64,000 nt of DNA from Lysinibacillus xylanilyticus (GCF_001183605.1 NZ_LFXJ01000005.1:1709004-1773003); one strand, 5' to 3'. Shown: positions 1-8,936, numbered from the stretch's first letter. Notes: generated by a model from the letters alone, not told the origin. Numbers and translations: made by a program.

Positions 1-144
1 GAAGAGAACATTAAAATTAAAGGACGTAAAGCAAAAGTTGTTCAAATTGTCCAAATTGACGACAACAACTATCAAGTAAGTATCATCTTTGAAAAAGTGC
101 CTAAAAAACAACCATTAAAAGAAATTGGTAAGAAAAAGAGGTAG
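1..144 (+). CDS. 3' end of an unidentified gene
   Basis: An open frame runs from the window edge to a TAG stop at 142-144, giving 47 residues rich in Lys, Ile and Val. The start lies outside the window. The alternating hydrophobic pattern, with QVSIIFEKV near the end, would suit the last strands of a beta-barrel such as a PilZ domain, but this is too short to assign. A terminator follows 22 bases after the stop, so this is probably the last gene of its transcript. Confidence 0.5.
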   Translation, partial: EENIKIKGRKAKVVQIVQIDDNNYQVSIIFEKVPKKQPLKEIGKKKR

Positions 145-165
145 CTCTTCCCTATTTACCTAGCG

Positions 166-198
166 ACGCTATCATTTAATGGTAGCGTTTTAACTTTT
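166..198 (+). terminator. Intrinsic terminator of the first gene
   Basis: A 9-bp stem (166-174 pairing with 180-188, one G-T pair) with a five-base loop is followed by TTTTAACTTTT. Confidence 0.75.
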
Positions 199-278
199 AA
201 AAAAACGGGTATCGAACTCTGAGAGAAAAATCCATTGCGAATTATTCTCAACGAAAATAATCTCTTAAAGAAAAGTAT

Positions 279-313
279 TTGACTTTTTAATTGATAACAA
301 TTATCATTATCAA
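279..313 (+). promoter_or_regulatory. Promoter overlapped by a Fur box
   Basis: TTGACT (279-284) and TATCAT (302-307) form a sigma-A-like promoter with a 17-bp spacer. Between and over the -10 lies TGATAACAATTATCA (292-306), which differs by one base from the 7-1-7 Bacillus Fur box TGATAATNATTATCA. The palindrome extends outward to TTGATAA/TTATCAA at 291 and 313. Fur bound here would block polymerase, so transcription should rise under iron limitation (inference from the known Fur mode of action). Confidence 0.75.
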
Positions 314-426
314 TAGATTATTTCTTTACTCCAAAAAATGCTTAGTTCAGAATCCCCCCTATTTTTTTGAAATAAGCATGTATCAAACGGATATTCTTAC
401 ATCAGACTAAGAATATCCGTTTTTTA
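314..426 (+). ncRNA. Candidate Fur-regulated small RNA (FsrA-like in layout)
   Basis: The Fur-box promoter should start transcription near 314, and a strong terminator (perfect 15-bp stem, 385-399 with 408-422, then T6) ends it near 426. No start codon with a ribosome binding site and usable frame lies between. ATGCTTA (338-344) can pair with TAAGCAT (373-379), which exposes a CCCCCC run (354-359) in the loop. A short Fur-repressed RNA with an unpaired C-rich stretch is how B. subtilis FsrA works: it pairs with Shine-Dalgarno regions of TCA-cycle and iron-protein mRNAs. fumC follows. Sequence homology to FsrA was not tested. Confidence 0.6.
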
Positions 427-432
427 ACTTTA

Positions 433-597
433 ATCAGCGGATGTTTGGACCCCGCTGAAAGCCTCCGGCGGATGTCACGGATTTGGAAAGGAGTTAACAA
501 AGGATGTTAGCCAAAAATCATTGCATCCTGTTGCTGCCGCTTCCCTTTCGAGCTGCAACCCTAAACCAAATCCAGACGCAATTATGCCAAGGCATAA
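433..597 (-). repeat. Family B repeat, full-length copy, inverted
   Basis: It begins with the hairpin CAGCGG..CCGCTG, contains the conserved GCCTCCGGCGGATGTCA block, and ends with GACGCAATTATGCCAAGGCATAA. It is the reverse complement of the copies near 8.8, 30 and 63.5 kb, with a longer diverged middle. It fills most of the space between the sRNA terminator and fumC. Confidence 0.75.
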
Positions 598-640
598 ATG
601 ATCATTTGAGAGATTTACATAAATAAAGGAGCTGTTTTAC

Positions 641-2032
641 ATGGATTATCGAATTGAAAAGGACACTATGGGTGAAATTAAAGTACCTTCAGATAAAATT
701 TGGGGTGCTCAAACGCAGCGCAGTAAAGAGAATTTCCAAATCGGAACAGAACAAATGCCTATTGAGCTAATTCAAGCAATGGCCATATTAAAGAAAAGTG
801 CTGCAATCGCCAATAATAAATTAGGTAAATTATCAGATATAAAAACAAATGCGATTGTGCAAGCAGCTGATGAAATTTTAAAGGGTCAATGGGACGATCA
901 ATTCCCTCTTGTAGTTTGGCAAACTGGTAGTGGTACACAGTCAAATATGAACGTCAATGAGGTAATTGCGCACCGTGCAAACCAACTTTTACAAAATGCT
1001 GGCGAAGGTGAACGCATACACCCAAACGATGATGTCAATAAATCTCAAAGCTCAAATGATACCTTCCCAACGGCTTTGCATATTGCTGCAGTGTTAAAAG
1101 TTGAAGATTATTTACTGCCTCGACTACGCTTACTAAAAGCAACACTCGATGACAAAGCAGAGAAATTTAAAGATATTATTAAAATTGGTCGTACACATTT
1201 ACAAGACGCTACACCTTTAACTTTAGGTCAAGAGATTAGTGGCTGGGTAGCAATGCTTGCTAAATCTGACCAAATGATTATCCAAAATATTGAATATATG
1301 AAGGAACTAGCGATTGGTGGAACAGCAGTTGGTACGGGCATTAACGCACATCCCGAATTTGGTGAGCGTGTAGCAGCAGAAATTAGTGAATTAACAGGAA
1401 AACATTTTACTTCTGCAGCAAATAAATTCCATGCACTGACGAGTCATGATGAAGCTGTTGTCGCACATGGCGCATTAAAAGCTCTTGCAGCTGACTTGAT
1501 GAAAATTGCCAATGATGTTCGTTGGTTAGCGAGTGGTCCTCGTTCAGGTATCGGAGAAATTACGATCCCAGAAAACGAACCAGGCTCATCCATTATGCCG
1601 GGTAAAGTAAATCCAACGCAAAGTGAAGCGATGACGATGGTCGTTACACAAGTCGTCGGCAATGATGCAACAATTGCCTTTGCCGCTTCCCAAGGTAACT
1701 TTGAGTTAAATGTCTTCAAACCAGTAATTATCTATAACTTCATACAATCAACTCGCCTACTAGCAGACACAATGAAATCATTTAATGATAATTGTGCTGT
1801 CGGTATCGAGCCAAATAAAGAAGTGCTTGACCATAATTTACAAAATTCATTGATGCTTGTAACTGCACTAAACCCTTATATCGGTTATGAAAATGCGGCA
1901 AAAATTGCGAAGAAAGCCCATAAAGAAGGCACAACATTAAAAGAAGCAACGATTGCAACAGGTTTACTAACAGAAGAACAGTTCGATGAATATGTGGACC
2001 CTGCGACGATGATTTATCCAAATGTAAAGTGA
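641..2032 (+). CDS. fumC: Class II fumarate hydratase
   Basis: Converts fumarate and water to L-malate in the TCA cycle as a cytosolic, iron-independent homotetramer. The 463 residues match the usual class II length. The superfamily signature [11 protein letters not shown] lies about residue 318, with the other conserved blocks [14 protein letters not shown] near 96, SSNDTFPTA near 137 and [12 protein letters not shown] near 182. The ATG at 641 follows AAAGGAG at 625-631. The gene appears monocistronic, with a terminator at 2155-2188. Because it lacks an Fe-S cluster, this enzyme is the form used when iron is scarce, which makes the iron-regulated RNA just upstream notable. Confidence 0.97.
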   Translation: MDYRIEKDTMGEIKVPSDKIWGAQTQRSKENFQIGTEQMPIELIQAMAILKKSAAIANNKLGKLSDIKTNAIVQAADEILKGQWDDQFPLVVWQTGSGTQSNMNVNEVIAHRANQLLQNAGEGERIHPNDDVNKSQSSNDTFPTALHIAAVLKVEDYLLPRLRLLKATLDDKAEKFKDIIKIGRTHLQDATPLTLGQEISGWVAMLAKSDQMIIQNIEYMKELAIGGTAVGTGINAHPEFGERVAAEISELTGKHFTSAANKFHALTSHDEAVVAHGALKALAADLMKIANDVRWLASGPRSGIGEITIPENEPGSSIMPGKVNPTQSEAMTMVVTQVVGNDATIAFAASQGNFELNVFKPVIIYNFIQSTRLLADTMKSFNDNCAVGIEPNKEVLDHNLQNSLMLVTALNPYIGYENAAKIAKKAHKEGTTLKEATIATGLLTEEQFDEYVDPATMIYPNVK

Positions 2033-2154
2033 CAGGAATGTAATATGTACTTAACAAGTTGATGTATATTACTGCATGTTTTGGGGTCCTAGTGGAGCTA
2101 AAATAGGGCTTATTAATAACACTTTGATAGGCATGTTTATAGGATTGGGTAAGT

Positions 2155-2188
2155 AGGATTGGGAGTAATGCCCCAGTCCTTTTTATTT
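2155..2188 (+). terminator. Terminator downstream of fumC
   Basis: AGGATTGGG (2155-2163) pairs with CCCAGTCCT (2172-2180) and is followed by TTTTTATTTT. Nearly the same hairpin appears at 4035-4068. The rest of 2033-2342 shows no gene. Confidence 0.8.
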
Positions 2189-2342
2189 TGCCTTCCACAA
2201 AAAACACCTGCCGTAGCAAGTGCACTAATACATCTTGGTTATTAAATTGCAAAAAGGCAGTTAAAAATCGGATTCAACCGAACTTTCAACTGCCAACTTA
2301 AATATTAGATTTTCATTAGTGCACTGTCCTCTAAACTAGAGA

Positions 2343-3110
2343 TTATAAACTAGTAGGAGGAGTAAGTCCTAAAAGATTAGGAGTTACTACACTAGTGCCA
2401 GTTCCAAGGCGTACTTGTTGAACTTGCAGCACTTTTACAGTTAAATCAAGCACGATTTTTTCACGTAAAGTGCTGAAAGCAGCTTCTGGTGCTACCATAA
2501 CCGGTGAAAAATCAAGTTCAAAGAAGTTTGCAGCGACTAACTCGCCAAATGGTTGTTCATTGTATTTAACTAGATTTTGGAAGAAAACCTTATCTAATCT
2601 AGCATCCATTTGAGTTCTTTCATTAAGGAAGTTCGCTTCGGCAAACTCAGAAATTCCTAAGATTGGAGTAGGGCCTCCTGGTGTTTGTGGGAAAGTTAGA
2701 TCTGTAAAACCTGAAAACGGAACATCGGCAATTCTATCTTGAAGTCCCGCATTACATGCTGCTGCAGCATATTCAATATTTTTACGAATATGTCCTGCTA
2801 CAAATAATTTAGCCCTTGTTACCCTAAAAAAGTCCGTGTTGGCAATACGTGCAAAGCTAACCGGTACTAGTTTAACTTGATTTAGGAATACATTTTTCTT
2901 CACTCTTTTGATTTCAGTTGCTGCAGGATTAAGTGTAATATCCGACTCAATAACAATTTGAATTGTTGGTTCTGCAAGTACAACTGGAACTTTGATAGTT
3001 GGAGCTGTAACCGGTGTAGTGACTAGTGAAGTAGCCTCACTATTGAATGGTATTTGTTCAGTTGATGTTACTGGACAAGGTAAATTTTGACTTTCAAATT
3101 GACCACTCAA
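2343..3110 (-). CDS. SPOCS/CsxC-type spore surface protein
   Basis: A 255-residue protein without a signal peptide. The N-terminal 70 residues are rich in Thr, Pro and Val. A conserved core follows, with KKNVFLNQVKLVPV near residue 90 and VTRAKLFVAGHIRKNIEYA near 118, then a second beta-rich half (TLREKIVLDLTVKVLQVQQV). This pattern is typical of the SPOCS/DUF3794-like CsxC family of spore-coat or exosporium proteins. The TTG start is supported by GAAAGGAGGG at 3118-3127, seven bases upstream. It is a lone gene, presumably expressed in the mother cell by a late sporulation sigma factor (inference). Confidence 0.7.
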   Translation of the reverse strand: MSGQFESQNLPCPVTSTEQIPFNSEATSLVTTPVTAPTIKVPVVLAEPTIQIVIESDITLNPAATEIKRVKKNVFLNQVKLVPVSFARIANTDFFRVTRAKLFVAGHIRKNIEYAAAACNAGLQDRIADVPFSGFTDLTFPQTPGGPTPILGISEFAEANFLNERTQMDARLDKVFFQNLVKYNEQPFGELVAANFFELDFSPVMVAPEAAFSTLREKIVLDLTVKVLQVQQVRLGTGTSVVTPNLLGLTPPTSL

Positions 3111-3417
3111 AAAATTTCCCTCCTTTCATTTTTAGCATTAGAGAATGCTCTCTATATTGCTAGAATATGTAGCGTTTAAATCTATGTATGGACGTGTATA
3201 CTAGTTTTTTTCTGATTTTTAAAAAGGAATTTTTGAACTAAAAGATAAGAAGGAACATCAAAATGCTAGATATTCACCCTTTTGATCACCCGGTTTTAAT
3301 TGTTTAGTTACCTTTTTAGATTTAGCTAGACATAACACTAATTAATGTTTTATTATAAATCGATTAGATGAAAAATTAATTTCAGGTAATTAAATAATGG
3401 TAAAGGGGTGTTCCTTA

Positions 3418-4011
3418 ATGACAAGTAGTAAAACGAATCCGAAGGTAGCTGAATTTTTAAGTAAAGCTAAAAAGTGGCAGGAAGAATATTCGGTGTTGAG
3501 AAATATCGTTCTTGATTGTGAACTGACTGAAGAATTTAAATGGATGCATCCTTGTTACACGCTTGAGAAAAAAAACATAGTTTTAATACATGGATTTAAA
3601 GATTATTGTGCACTTCTGTTTCACAAAGGTGCCTTGTTAAAAGATGCCCATGGGATTCTAATTCAACAAACAGAAAATGTACAGGCGGCGCGCCAAATTC
3701 GTTTCACCAGCGTTCAAGAAATAGTTGGAATGGAAACTATCATAAAAGAGTATATTCGTGAAGCCATTGAAGTAGAAAATGCTGGTTTAGAAGTGCCTAT
3801 GAAAGAGCATAAGGAATACATAATTCCTGAAGAACTGCACAATAAATTCGATGAAATGCCTACCTTGAAAACCGCTTTTGAAGAATTGACGCCAGGACGA
3901 CAAAGAGCATATATTCTACATTTTTCTCAACCTAAACAATCTAAAACTCGAGTGTCAAGAATTGAAAAATACACGCAGCAAATACTTGACGGTAAAGGAT
4001 TAAATGATTAA
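3418..4011 (+). CDS. YdeI/OmpD-associated family protein
   Basis: A 197-residue cytosolic protein. The FKWMHPCYTLEKKNIVLIHG segment near residue 45, CALLFHKGALLKD near 66, and a C-terminal FEELTPGRQRAYILHFSQPK block are characteristic of the YdeI family (DUF1801-like fold with a Lys/Arg-rich tail). Biochemical function is unknown. An ATG at 3397 would add seven residues, but AAAGGGGTG at 3402-3410 sits at the right distance from the ATG at 3418, so that start is preferred. It ends before a strong terminator and lies just outside the repeat-rich region. Confidence 0.75.
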   Translation: MTSSKTNPKVAEFLSKAKKWQEEYSVLRNIVLDCELTEEFKWMHPCYTLEKKNIVLIHGFKDYCALLFHKGALLKDAHGILIQQTENVQAARQIRFTSVQEIVGMETIIKEYIREAIEVENAGLEVPMKEHKEYIIPEELHNKFDEMPTLKTAFEELTPGRQRAYILHFSQPKQSKTRVSRIEKYTQQILDGKGLND

Positions 4012-4034
4012 AAATTACCGTGAGAAATACAAGT

Positions 4035-4068
4035 AGGATTGGGGATAGTACCCCAGTCCTTTTTTATT
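4035..4068 (+). terminator. Terminator of the YdeI-like gene
   Basis: A perfect ten-base stem, AGGATTGGGG (4035-4044) with CCCCAGTCCT (4051-4060), precedes T6 ATTT. Confidence 0.85.
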
Positions 4069-4069
4069 T

Positions 4070-4145
4070 AGGCTGTTTTCTAAAAGATTGTTGCTGTTAA
4101 AGCATAAAAAAAGAGTTAATCTACAAAATGTGTAGAATCAACTCT
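4070..4145 (+). repeat. Family D repeat, copy 1
   Basis: GGCTGTTTTCTAAAAGATTG followed by TTGCT and a run toward GCATAAAAA, then an inverted repeat GAGTT..TCTACA / TGTAGA..AACTC. The same order is found at 12164-12245 and, reversed, at 7650-7690. A weaker match starts at 37209. Confidence 0.6.
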
Positions 4146-4180
4146 GTATTTATGTTTGATATTTCGTAAATTGAATATTT

Positions 4181-4275
4181 AACTAAAGCACCCCGTTAGC
4201 CATCCATGTAGCGCAAAACCAGAGCTACACCACAGAATATGAAAGATGATTTAGTTCTTTCATGGGAGTTGAAGA
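4181..4275 (+). repeat. Long junction element with 69-bp A block, copy 1
   Basis: Junction core CCGTTAG ends at 4199. The A block 4200-4268 follows, and AGTTGAAG resumes the junction. A contains GTAGC..GCTAC and GAAAGA..TCTTTC hairpins. Confidence 0.85.
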
Positions 4276-4324
4276 AAAAAATTCATTCTTTTAAAAACAT
4301 TTTATTTACTTCTATGTAAAATAA

Positions 4325-4858
4325 CTATTTTCCTCGGGGCCAAATGAAATATGAAATAGATATGATAAAATCAATTCCCAGTACTATAGACCATACTTTT
4401 AGTGTTTCAAAAAGTTTAGAACTACGCTCCGCATCATTTACTAGGTATATCAATATTAATAAAAATCCTGCTCCGATGACATATGCAAATAAATGCTGAA
4501 AAGACCCTTTCAAAGAATTACGAGCAAATGCGAAACCAGTCTTTTTTGCAGGTTTTGTTCCCTCTTTTTTTATGTAGTATAAGAACCTTTCATCAGCCCA
4601 ACGAACGATACTCTTTCCAAAAGCAATTGACACACCTAAATAGATAGCAGCAATTGCGTGAGACGTAGTTGCATTTCCACCCTTTAATAGATCCATAGCA
4701 GTTACGATTAACAGAAACAAATCAATCACTGGTGTTAGAAATAAAAAGAACGATCCCATTTTTTTATAGTTATAAACATAACGTAAAGTTAGACCGAGTA
4801 TTATAACAATCCAAAACCCAATCTCTGCTGCAATAATTGACCAAGTAATAAAATTCAA
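4325..4858 (-). CDS. YmcC-like integral membrane protein
   Basis: A 177-residue protein with about five hydrophobic helices: residues 6-26, 36-60, 68-82, 120-138 and 155-172. Between helices 3 and 4 is a positively charged loop (RWADERFLYYIKKEGTKPAKK). The overall pattern resembles the uncharacterised Bacillus YmcC family. Function is unknown. It is the leftmost member of the cassette-like region, with a long junction downstream (4181-4275) and a short one upstream (5009-5045), and no partner gene. The ATG start is preceded by a GGGGGTGG-type ribosome binding site. Confidence 0.6.
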   Translation of the reverse strand: MNFITWSIIAAEIGFWIVIILGLTLRYVYNYKKMGSFFLFLTPVIDLFLLIVTAMDLLKGGNATTSHAIAAIYLGVSIAFGKSIVRWADERFLYYIKKEGTKPAKKTGFAFARNSLKGSFQHLFAYVIGAGFLLILIYLVNDAERSSKLFETLKVWSIVLGIDFIISISYFIWPRGK

Positions 4859-5008
4859 TTAGCCACCCCCACAATTTCACTTACAATAAATTCTAATAGA
4901 GTAAAATATACGCCTATATATTGTATATTAAATCCATAAGGAGAAACAATAAAAAAGTTCCAGTTTTTATCAAATTAACTATATTAATTCAGTAAAAACC
5001 CCTTCCTC

Positions 5009-5045
5009 TTCTTCAATTAACCTGCTCCGTTAGCACAACAACAAT
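5009..5045 (+). repeat. Short junction element
   Basis: CTTCAATTAACCTGCTCC then GTTAGCACAACAA. It abuts the stop codon of the next minus-strand gene. Confidence 0.75.
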
Positions 5046-5639
5046 TTAGTCATTAAACATTTTTTCAATATTATTTAGTTCTATCTTTTCTTCTTCTGTA
5101 CGATAATCGTTATATTCATTTTCAACAGTTATTCTTAACAGTCCATTCTGAAAGAATGATAACAATCTCCTTGCTTCATTAATCATCTTTGGTTTAATAT
5201 TTTTTAATATTTCTCTCTTACCATCAAATTCGTTTTTATCCCATTTTTCTTTTTGATGTAATTTAGGAAGATTATCAATTCCAGTAACATAATTAAGCCC
5301 TAAATATCGAAGAAACGAATATCCACTGCAATAATCGTCGTATATCTGCTCTAAAACCTCTACTAAATCACCTTTTTCATAAATTATATTTTCTAATAGT
5401 GAAACAATCCGCATTTGTTCAAACTCACCAAATGGAATCTTAATTTCAATAACTTTCTCTAGTTCATTTTTAATGTGCCTACTTCTATAGTTCAAATCAA
5501 GTAGGTTGAAGTAAAAGTCATCACCATAAACCTTTTCAATTTCTGGTGTATTATAAAGCCACTCCTCGAATTCCGAAACGCTAATTAGCCCTATATAAAC
5601 TTTATAAAACTGCTTTTGAATGTCCTTTTCATTTCTCAC
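5046..5639 (-). CDS. Unrecognised acidic cytosolic protein
   Basis: A 197-residue soluble protein with no signal peptide or membrane segment. It is rich in Glu, Asp, Lys and aromatic residues, with the opening motif SVSEFEEWLYNTPEIEK and a long predicted helical C-terminus. Size, acidity and context (a lone gene between two junction elements) are those of immunity-type or other accessory proteins, but I do not recognise the family. The ATG at 5639 lies at the edge of a stretch of repeated ACTTC-type sequence. Confidence 0.55.
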   Translation of the reverse strand: MRNEKDIQKQFYKVYIGLISVSEFEEWLYNTPEIEKVYGDDFYFNLLDLNYRSRHIKNELEKVIEIKIPFGEFEQMRIVSLLENIIYEKGDLVEVLEQIYDDYCSGYSFLRYLGLNYVTGIDNLPKLHQKEKWDKNEFDGKREILKNIKPKMINEARRLLSFFQNGLLRITVENEYNDYRTEEEKIELNNIEKMFND

Positions 5640-5687
5640 TCGCTTACTTCAACTCCTTACTTCTAACTTCTAACTTCGCTTTGTTTA

Positions 5688-5724
5688 ATAAAGAAAATAG
5701 AGCTGCATATGCAACTCTATGATC
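5688..5724 (+). repeat. Family C mini-unit
   Basis: GAGCTGCATATGCAACTC, an imperfect palindrome, flanked by AATAAAGAAAA and GATCTTCAAG. It lies directly before a long junction element. Confidence 0.6.
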
Positions 5725-5820
5725 TTCAAGTTAAGCCCCCGTTAGCCATCCATGTAGCGCAAAACCAGAGCTACACCACAGAATATGAAAGATGGTTAAG
5801 TTCTTTCATGGGAGTTGAAG
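5724..5820 (+). repeat. Long junction element with A block, copy 2
   Basis: Core GTTAG 5741-5745, A block 5746-5814, then TTGAAG. The sequence is almost identical to copy 1. Confidence 0.85.
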
Positions 5821-5931
5821 TAATCTAACGCTTTTTTTTGCAAATAATAAAAGCAATATAATCACTTGCATATTATTCACTTAACTGATAAAAAATCTAT
5901 GGGAATTAACGAATCTATTTGTAACCGTAAA

Positions 5932-6723
5932 CTACTTACTTTGCCTTTGGAATTTCTTCATAAGACTTTCAATTAGTGGTAACCTTATACACTTTGGTAA
6001 AAATCGTACTAACCCTTGAAAAATAATACTATTCGTCATTCCTGGTAATAAGGAAGTCTTAACTCCAAGAGAACTAAGAGTCAAAATAGCGACTTTTTCG
6101 GGTTCCATAAGGCCGGGTGTATTAATTCCTGAACGTTCTTGAAATTTAGTATTCATTGCTCCGGGACATACGGTTAAAACATCAACATTGTACTTTTTTA
6201 ACTCTTGCGATATAGTTTCCCCAAAGTTTAACAGTGCTGCTTTACCTGCTGAGTAAACACTCCATAATGGCACAGAGGTATAAGCAACTGCAGAAGAAAC
6301 TAAAATGACTCCACCCCGACCACGTTTAACCATCTCATTAACAAAAAAATGTGTAAGTGCCATAGGGGTTTTTAATATGGTTTCAAGCAGTTTACTTTGA
6401 TTCTCCCAATCTTCACAATGAAATTCCCCAGTAATGCTATAACCGGCATTGTTGATCAATAACCCTACCTCTAATGGTCGAGTCACTTTTTTAATTTCAG
6501 AAATAGAATCTGAAGTTGATAAATCCGTCGCAATTGTTTTGACTTGAACATGATATTGATTCCTGATCATTTCTTTGGTTTGTAAAAGAGTCCTCTCGTC
6601 ACGTGCAACTAATACTAAATGAACTCCCTTTTCTGCTAATAAGTGAGCAAATTGATATCCCGTCCCTGATGTAGCACCAGTTATAACTGCCCATGGACCA
6701 TATTTTTTTATAAAATCATCCAA
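5932..6723 (-). CDS. SDR family NAD(P)-dependent oxidoreductase
   Basis: A classical short-chain dehydrogenase of 263 residues. The cofactor loop TGATSGTG is near residue 16, NNAG near 91, and the catalytic Ser (VSSAVAY) with YSAGK near 158. The FIKKYGPWAVITGATSG opening resembles long-chain acyl/steroid reductases (DltE-like, 17-beta-HSD-like), but the substrate cannot be read from sequence. An upstream ATG at 6753 would overlap the ribosome binding site. AGGAGGTG lies five bases before the TTG at 6723, so that start is chosen. The gene sits alone between junction elements. Confidence 0.88.
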   Translation of the reverse strand: MDDFIKKYGPWAVITGATSGTGYQFAHLLAEKGVHLVLVARDERTLLQTKEMIRNQYHVQVKTIATDLSTSDSISEIKKVTRPLEVGLLINNAGYSITGEFHCEDWENQSKLLETILKTPMALTHFFVNEMVKRGRGGVILVSSAVAYTSVPLWSVYSAGKAALLNFGETISQELKKYNVDVLTVCPGAMNTKFQERSGINTPGLMEPEKVAILTLSSLGVKTSLLPGMTNSIIFQGLVRFLPKCIRLPLIESLMKKFQRQSK

Positions 6724-6939
6724 TATAACACCTCCTGAGTAAATACTCAACATAGTTCAAAAATTCCCCACTCCATTTATCTCCTTCTCCTTTAAAGACG
6801 GTACCACTGTTATCATTATTACAAGATGCTAACAGTAACGAGAAACTCATAAAGTATTAATATCTTTTTCAAATTGAAAACCACCTTTACTAATTTTCCC
6901 AATAAATATATAAGTTCTCCTAAGAATAAATAAATCCTT

Positions 6940-7037
6940 CTTCAACTATTTTGCCCCGTTAGCCATCCATGTAGCGCAAAAACCAGCGCCACACCACAGA
7001 AAATGAAAGATTATTAAATTCTTTCATGGGAGTTCAA
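6940..7037 (+). repeat. Long junction element with A block, copy 3
   Basis: Core GTTAG 6958-6962, A block 6963-7032 (70 bp, one extra A), then TTCAAC. Its right end supplies the last codons and stop of the GNAT gene at 7014. Confidence 0.85.
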
Positions 7038-7496
7038 CAACTTCTTTAAATCAATTCTTATGTAGGCTTTATTATAGGTCGTACCATCATCATTATAAAA
7101 TATGGCTTTTTTTAAATATGGGTCGGAGATAGGTTCGTAACCGTGTTTGCTAATTAACTTTATCATTCTGGGATTTTCTATTGGGTCAACACTCACAAAT
7201 ATCTCAAAATGGCCTAAACTCTTTGCAATATATTCTCTATACCGAATCAAATCTGAACCTATACCATTGCCCCGATAATCCTCTTTTACATATAGGTCAC
7301 TTAATTTAGGAAGCAAAGAGCCTTTTAATTTAAGAACTCCAAAACCCAATATAAGTGAGTCTTGTTCAGCGATTGCCAAATATACTTCCCTTTTTGCAAA
7401 TTGCTTTAAATAATTCGTGAATAAATCTTTATTATTTCTAATATCACATAAATCTGATAAGTCGTTTTCATTCGCTAATCTTATTATGTAGTTCAT
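7014..7496 (-). CDS. GNAT family N-acetyltransferase
   Basis: About 160 residues. The acetyl-CoA-binding motif RGNGIGSDLI lies near residue 75, preceded by LSDLYVKEDY and followed by a late helix (NPRMIKLISKHGYEP), as in Gcn5-related enzymes. The substrate is unknown. The ATG at 7496 follows AAGGAAGTGG; an upstream in-frame ATG at 7559 has no ribosome binding site and starts inside the next junction. The stop codon and the last residues (SHERI) are encoded by the A block, so the C-terminus looks rewritten by the repeat. Confidence 0.85.
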   Translation of the reverse strand: MNYIIRLANENDLSDLCDIRNNKDLFTNYLKQFAKREVYLAIAEQDSLILGFGVLKLKGSLLPKLSDLYVKEDYRGNGIGSDLIRYREYIAKSLGHFEIFVSVDPIENPRMIKLISKHGYEPISDPYLKKAIFYNDDGTTYNKAYIRIDLKKLLNSHERI

Positions 7497-7553
7497 TGTT
7501 ATTTCCACTTCCTTATTCTTCAATAAATCACTATTATTAATATTCAATTCTTC

Positions 7554-7650
7554 CTTCAACTATCCTGCCCCGTTAGCCATCCATGTAGCGCAAAACCAGT
7601 GCTACACCACAGAATATGAAAGATGATTTAGTTCTTTCATGGGAGTTGAA
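7554..7650 (+). repeat. Long junction element with A block, copy 4
   Basis: Core GTTAG 7572-7576 and A block 7577-7645. It is directly followed by an inverted family D unit (7650-7690: AGCAGCAATCTTTACGAAAA then CAGCCT). Confidence 0.85.
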
Positions 7651-7889
7651 GAGCAGCAATCTTTACGAAAACAGCCTTTATTTATCAGTACAATAATAGA
7701 GACATCGCCATACCGAATAAAATTATAAAAAGCATTTGAATTTAACATCAAATGCTCTCTCAAGTGGTGAACGATAACATAAACTTAAGGGCTCCCTAGT
7801 AGTATTCTATATCTTCCCCAGGTTACACAATTAAGTTTTTGAATCTCCCCTGCTTTGCTTTTTTATTAATTAAATCCAAAGTTTGTACT

Positions 7890-8468
7890 TTAGTTAAAAC
7901 TTAAGTCAATATGCTCGAACGGCCAACAGATGATACTTGTTGTACCCATTATTTTTTCTTTAGGGATGAACCCTACCTCAGGAACCCTACTATCTTTACT
8001 AACCCGACGATTATCACCTAATACAAAGTAATTCCCTTCAGGTACGGTAGTTTCACCTAAAATTTGTTCTAACGTAAAATCATAAGTGAGTGACCCAGAA
8101 TCTTTTAATTCCTTTTTGTATTGGTCTAAATAAGGTTCACTGTACTTCTCTCCGTTTATGTATAATTGATCATCCTTATACTCAATTTTATCCCCTGGTA
8201 GACCAATGATACGTTTAATATAATTTTCTTCTTCATTCATTTTAACAACAACAATGTCAAATCGATCAACCGACTTAAATTTCGGACCGATTTTGTTAAT
8301 AATAACACGATCTTGGTCTTCAAGAGTCGGCATCATCGAAGCACCTTTTACGAGGACAGGGGTAAATAAAAACTGTTTGATGACAAACGCCACCAATAAG
8401 GCGAATGCAATTGCCTTTATCCATTCAACTAACTCATTTTTTTGTTTTCCTTGTACTTTTTCTTCCAA
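7890..8468 (-). CDS. lepB: Type I signal peptidase
   Basis: A membrane-anchored serine protease of 192 residues that removes signal peptides from exported proteins. One N-terminal transmembrane helix (about 17-38) precedes the catalytic Ser44 in GASMMPTL. The catalytic Lys86 is in NYIKRIIGLPGD, and the GDNRRVSKDSR box lies near residue 150. All S26 signature boxes are present. The TTG start is preceded by GGGAGGTG at six bases. There is no exported substrate next door, so this is a general or accessory paralogue. Low-GC Gram-positives often carry several. Confidence 0.95.
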   Translation of the reverse strand: MEEKVQGKQKNELVEWIKAIAFALLVAFVIKQFLFTPVLVKGASMMPTLEDQDRVIINKIGPKFKSVDRFDIVVVKMNEEENYIKRIIGLPGDKIEYKDDQLYINGEKYSEPYLDQYKKELKDSGSLTYDFTLEQILGETTVPEGNYFVLGDNRRVSKDSRVPEVGFIPKEKIMGTTSIICWPFEHIDLSFN

Positions 8469-8930
8469 AATTTCACCTCCCAGTGTTTCTCTTATTTAAT
8501 ACGAAAAAAAAGGAAAATAGTTTCAATTTTATGTTCGTAATCCTATAATAATCCAACATAAAGGGCATTTCTATTTACATAAAGAACATTTTTAAAGGGA
8601 GACAAGTTTGTCTCCCTCTCCATTTATTATAGGCAGCCTTTTCAAGTCCTGGGACTCGTTCCAAGACTTCTTCCTCCGTCATTCTCCCAGCGATCAATGT
8701 CCCAAACAACATCAACATCTTCCCAGCCGTCATGTATTTCTCCGTTAGGAAGGGTACCAGTTCTTATTATAGAAATAATACATCATCCTTTTTTTATCAA
8801 TTTCGCCTTGGCGTAATTGAGTCTGGGTTTTGAATTGTGCCGGCACAATTCATTCCTTTCAAAATCCATGACATCCGCCGGAGGCTTTATCTTCATTCAG
8901 TAGGTGTTTGAATGAATGAAGATAAATATT
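8469..8930. other. Non-coding or decayed stretch
   Basis: Contains a hairpin AGGGAGACA/TGTCTCCCT (8597-8616). Between 8574 and 8770 two overlapping minus-strand frames look partly protein-like but lack a common start; they may be a frameshifted small gene. A family B repeat begins at 8803. No intact gene was recognised. Confidence 0.4.
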
Positions 8931-8936
8931 TCATGT
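8803..8936 (+). repeat. Family B repeat
   Basis: TATCAATTTCGCCTTGGCG at the left, the conserved CATGACATCCGCCGGAGGCT block, and a degenerate right palindrome (CTTCATTCA..TGAATGAAG). Confidence 0.75.

Noticed and set aside
314..426. Naming the RNA fsrA
   Set aside because: Only layout and the C-run match; primary sequence homology was not tested and the flanking genes differ from the B. subtilis locus.
1782..2252. Minus-strand reading frame opposite the end of fumC
   Set aside because: It is antisense to a strongly conserved coding region and has no domain-like features.
8574..8770. Frameshifted phage XkdX-like gene
   Set aside because: Two overlapping frames look partly coding, but the similarity is too weak to name and no start is supported.
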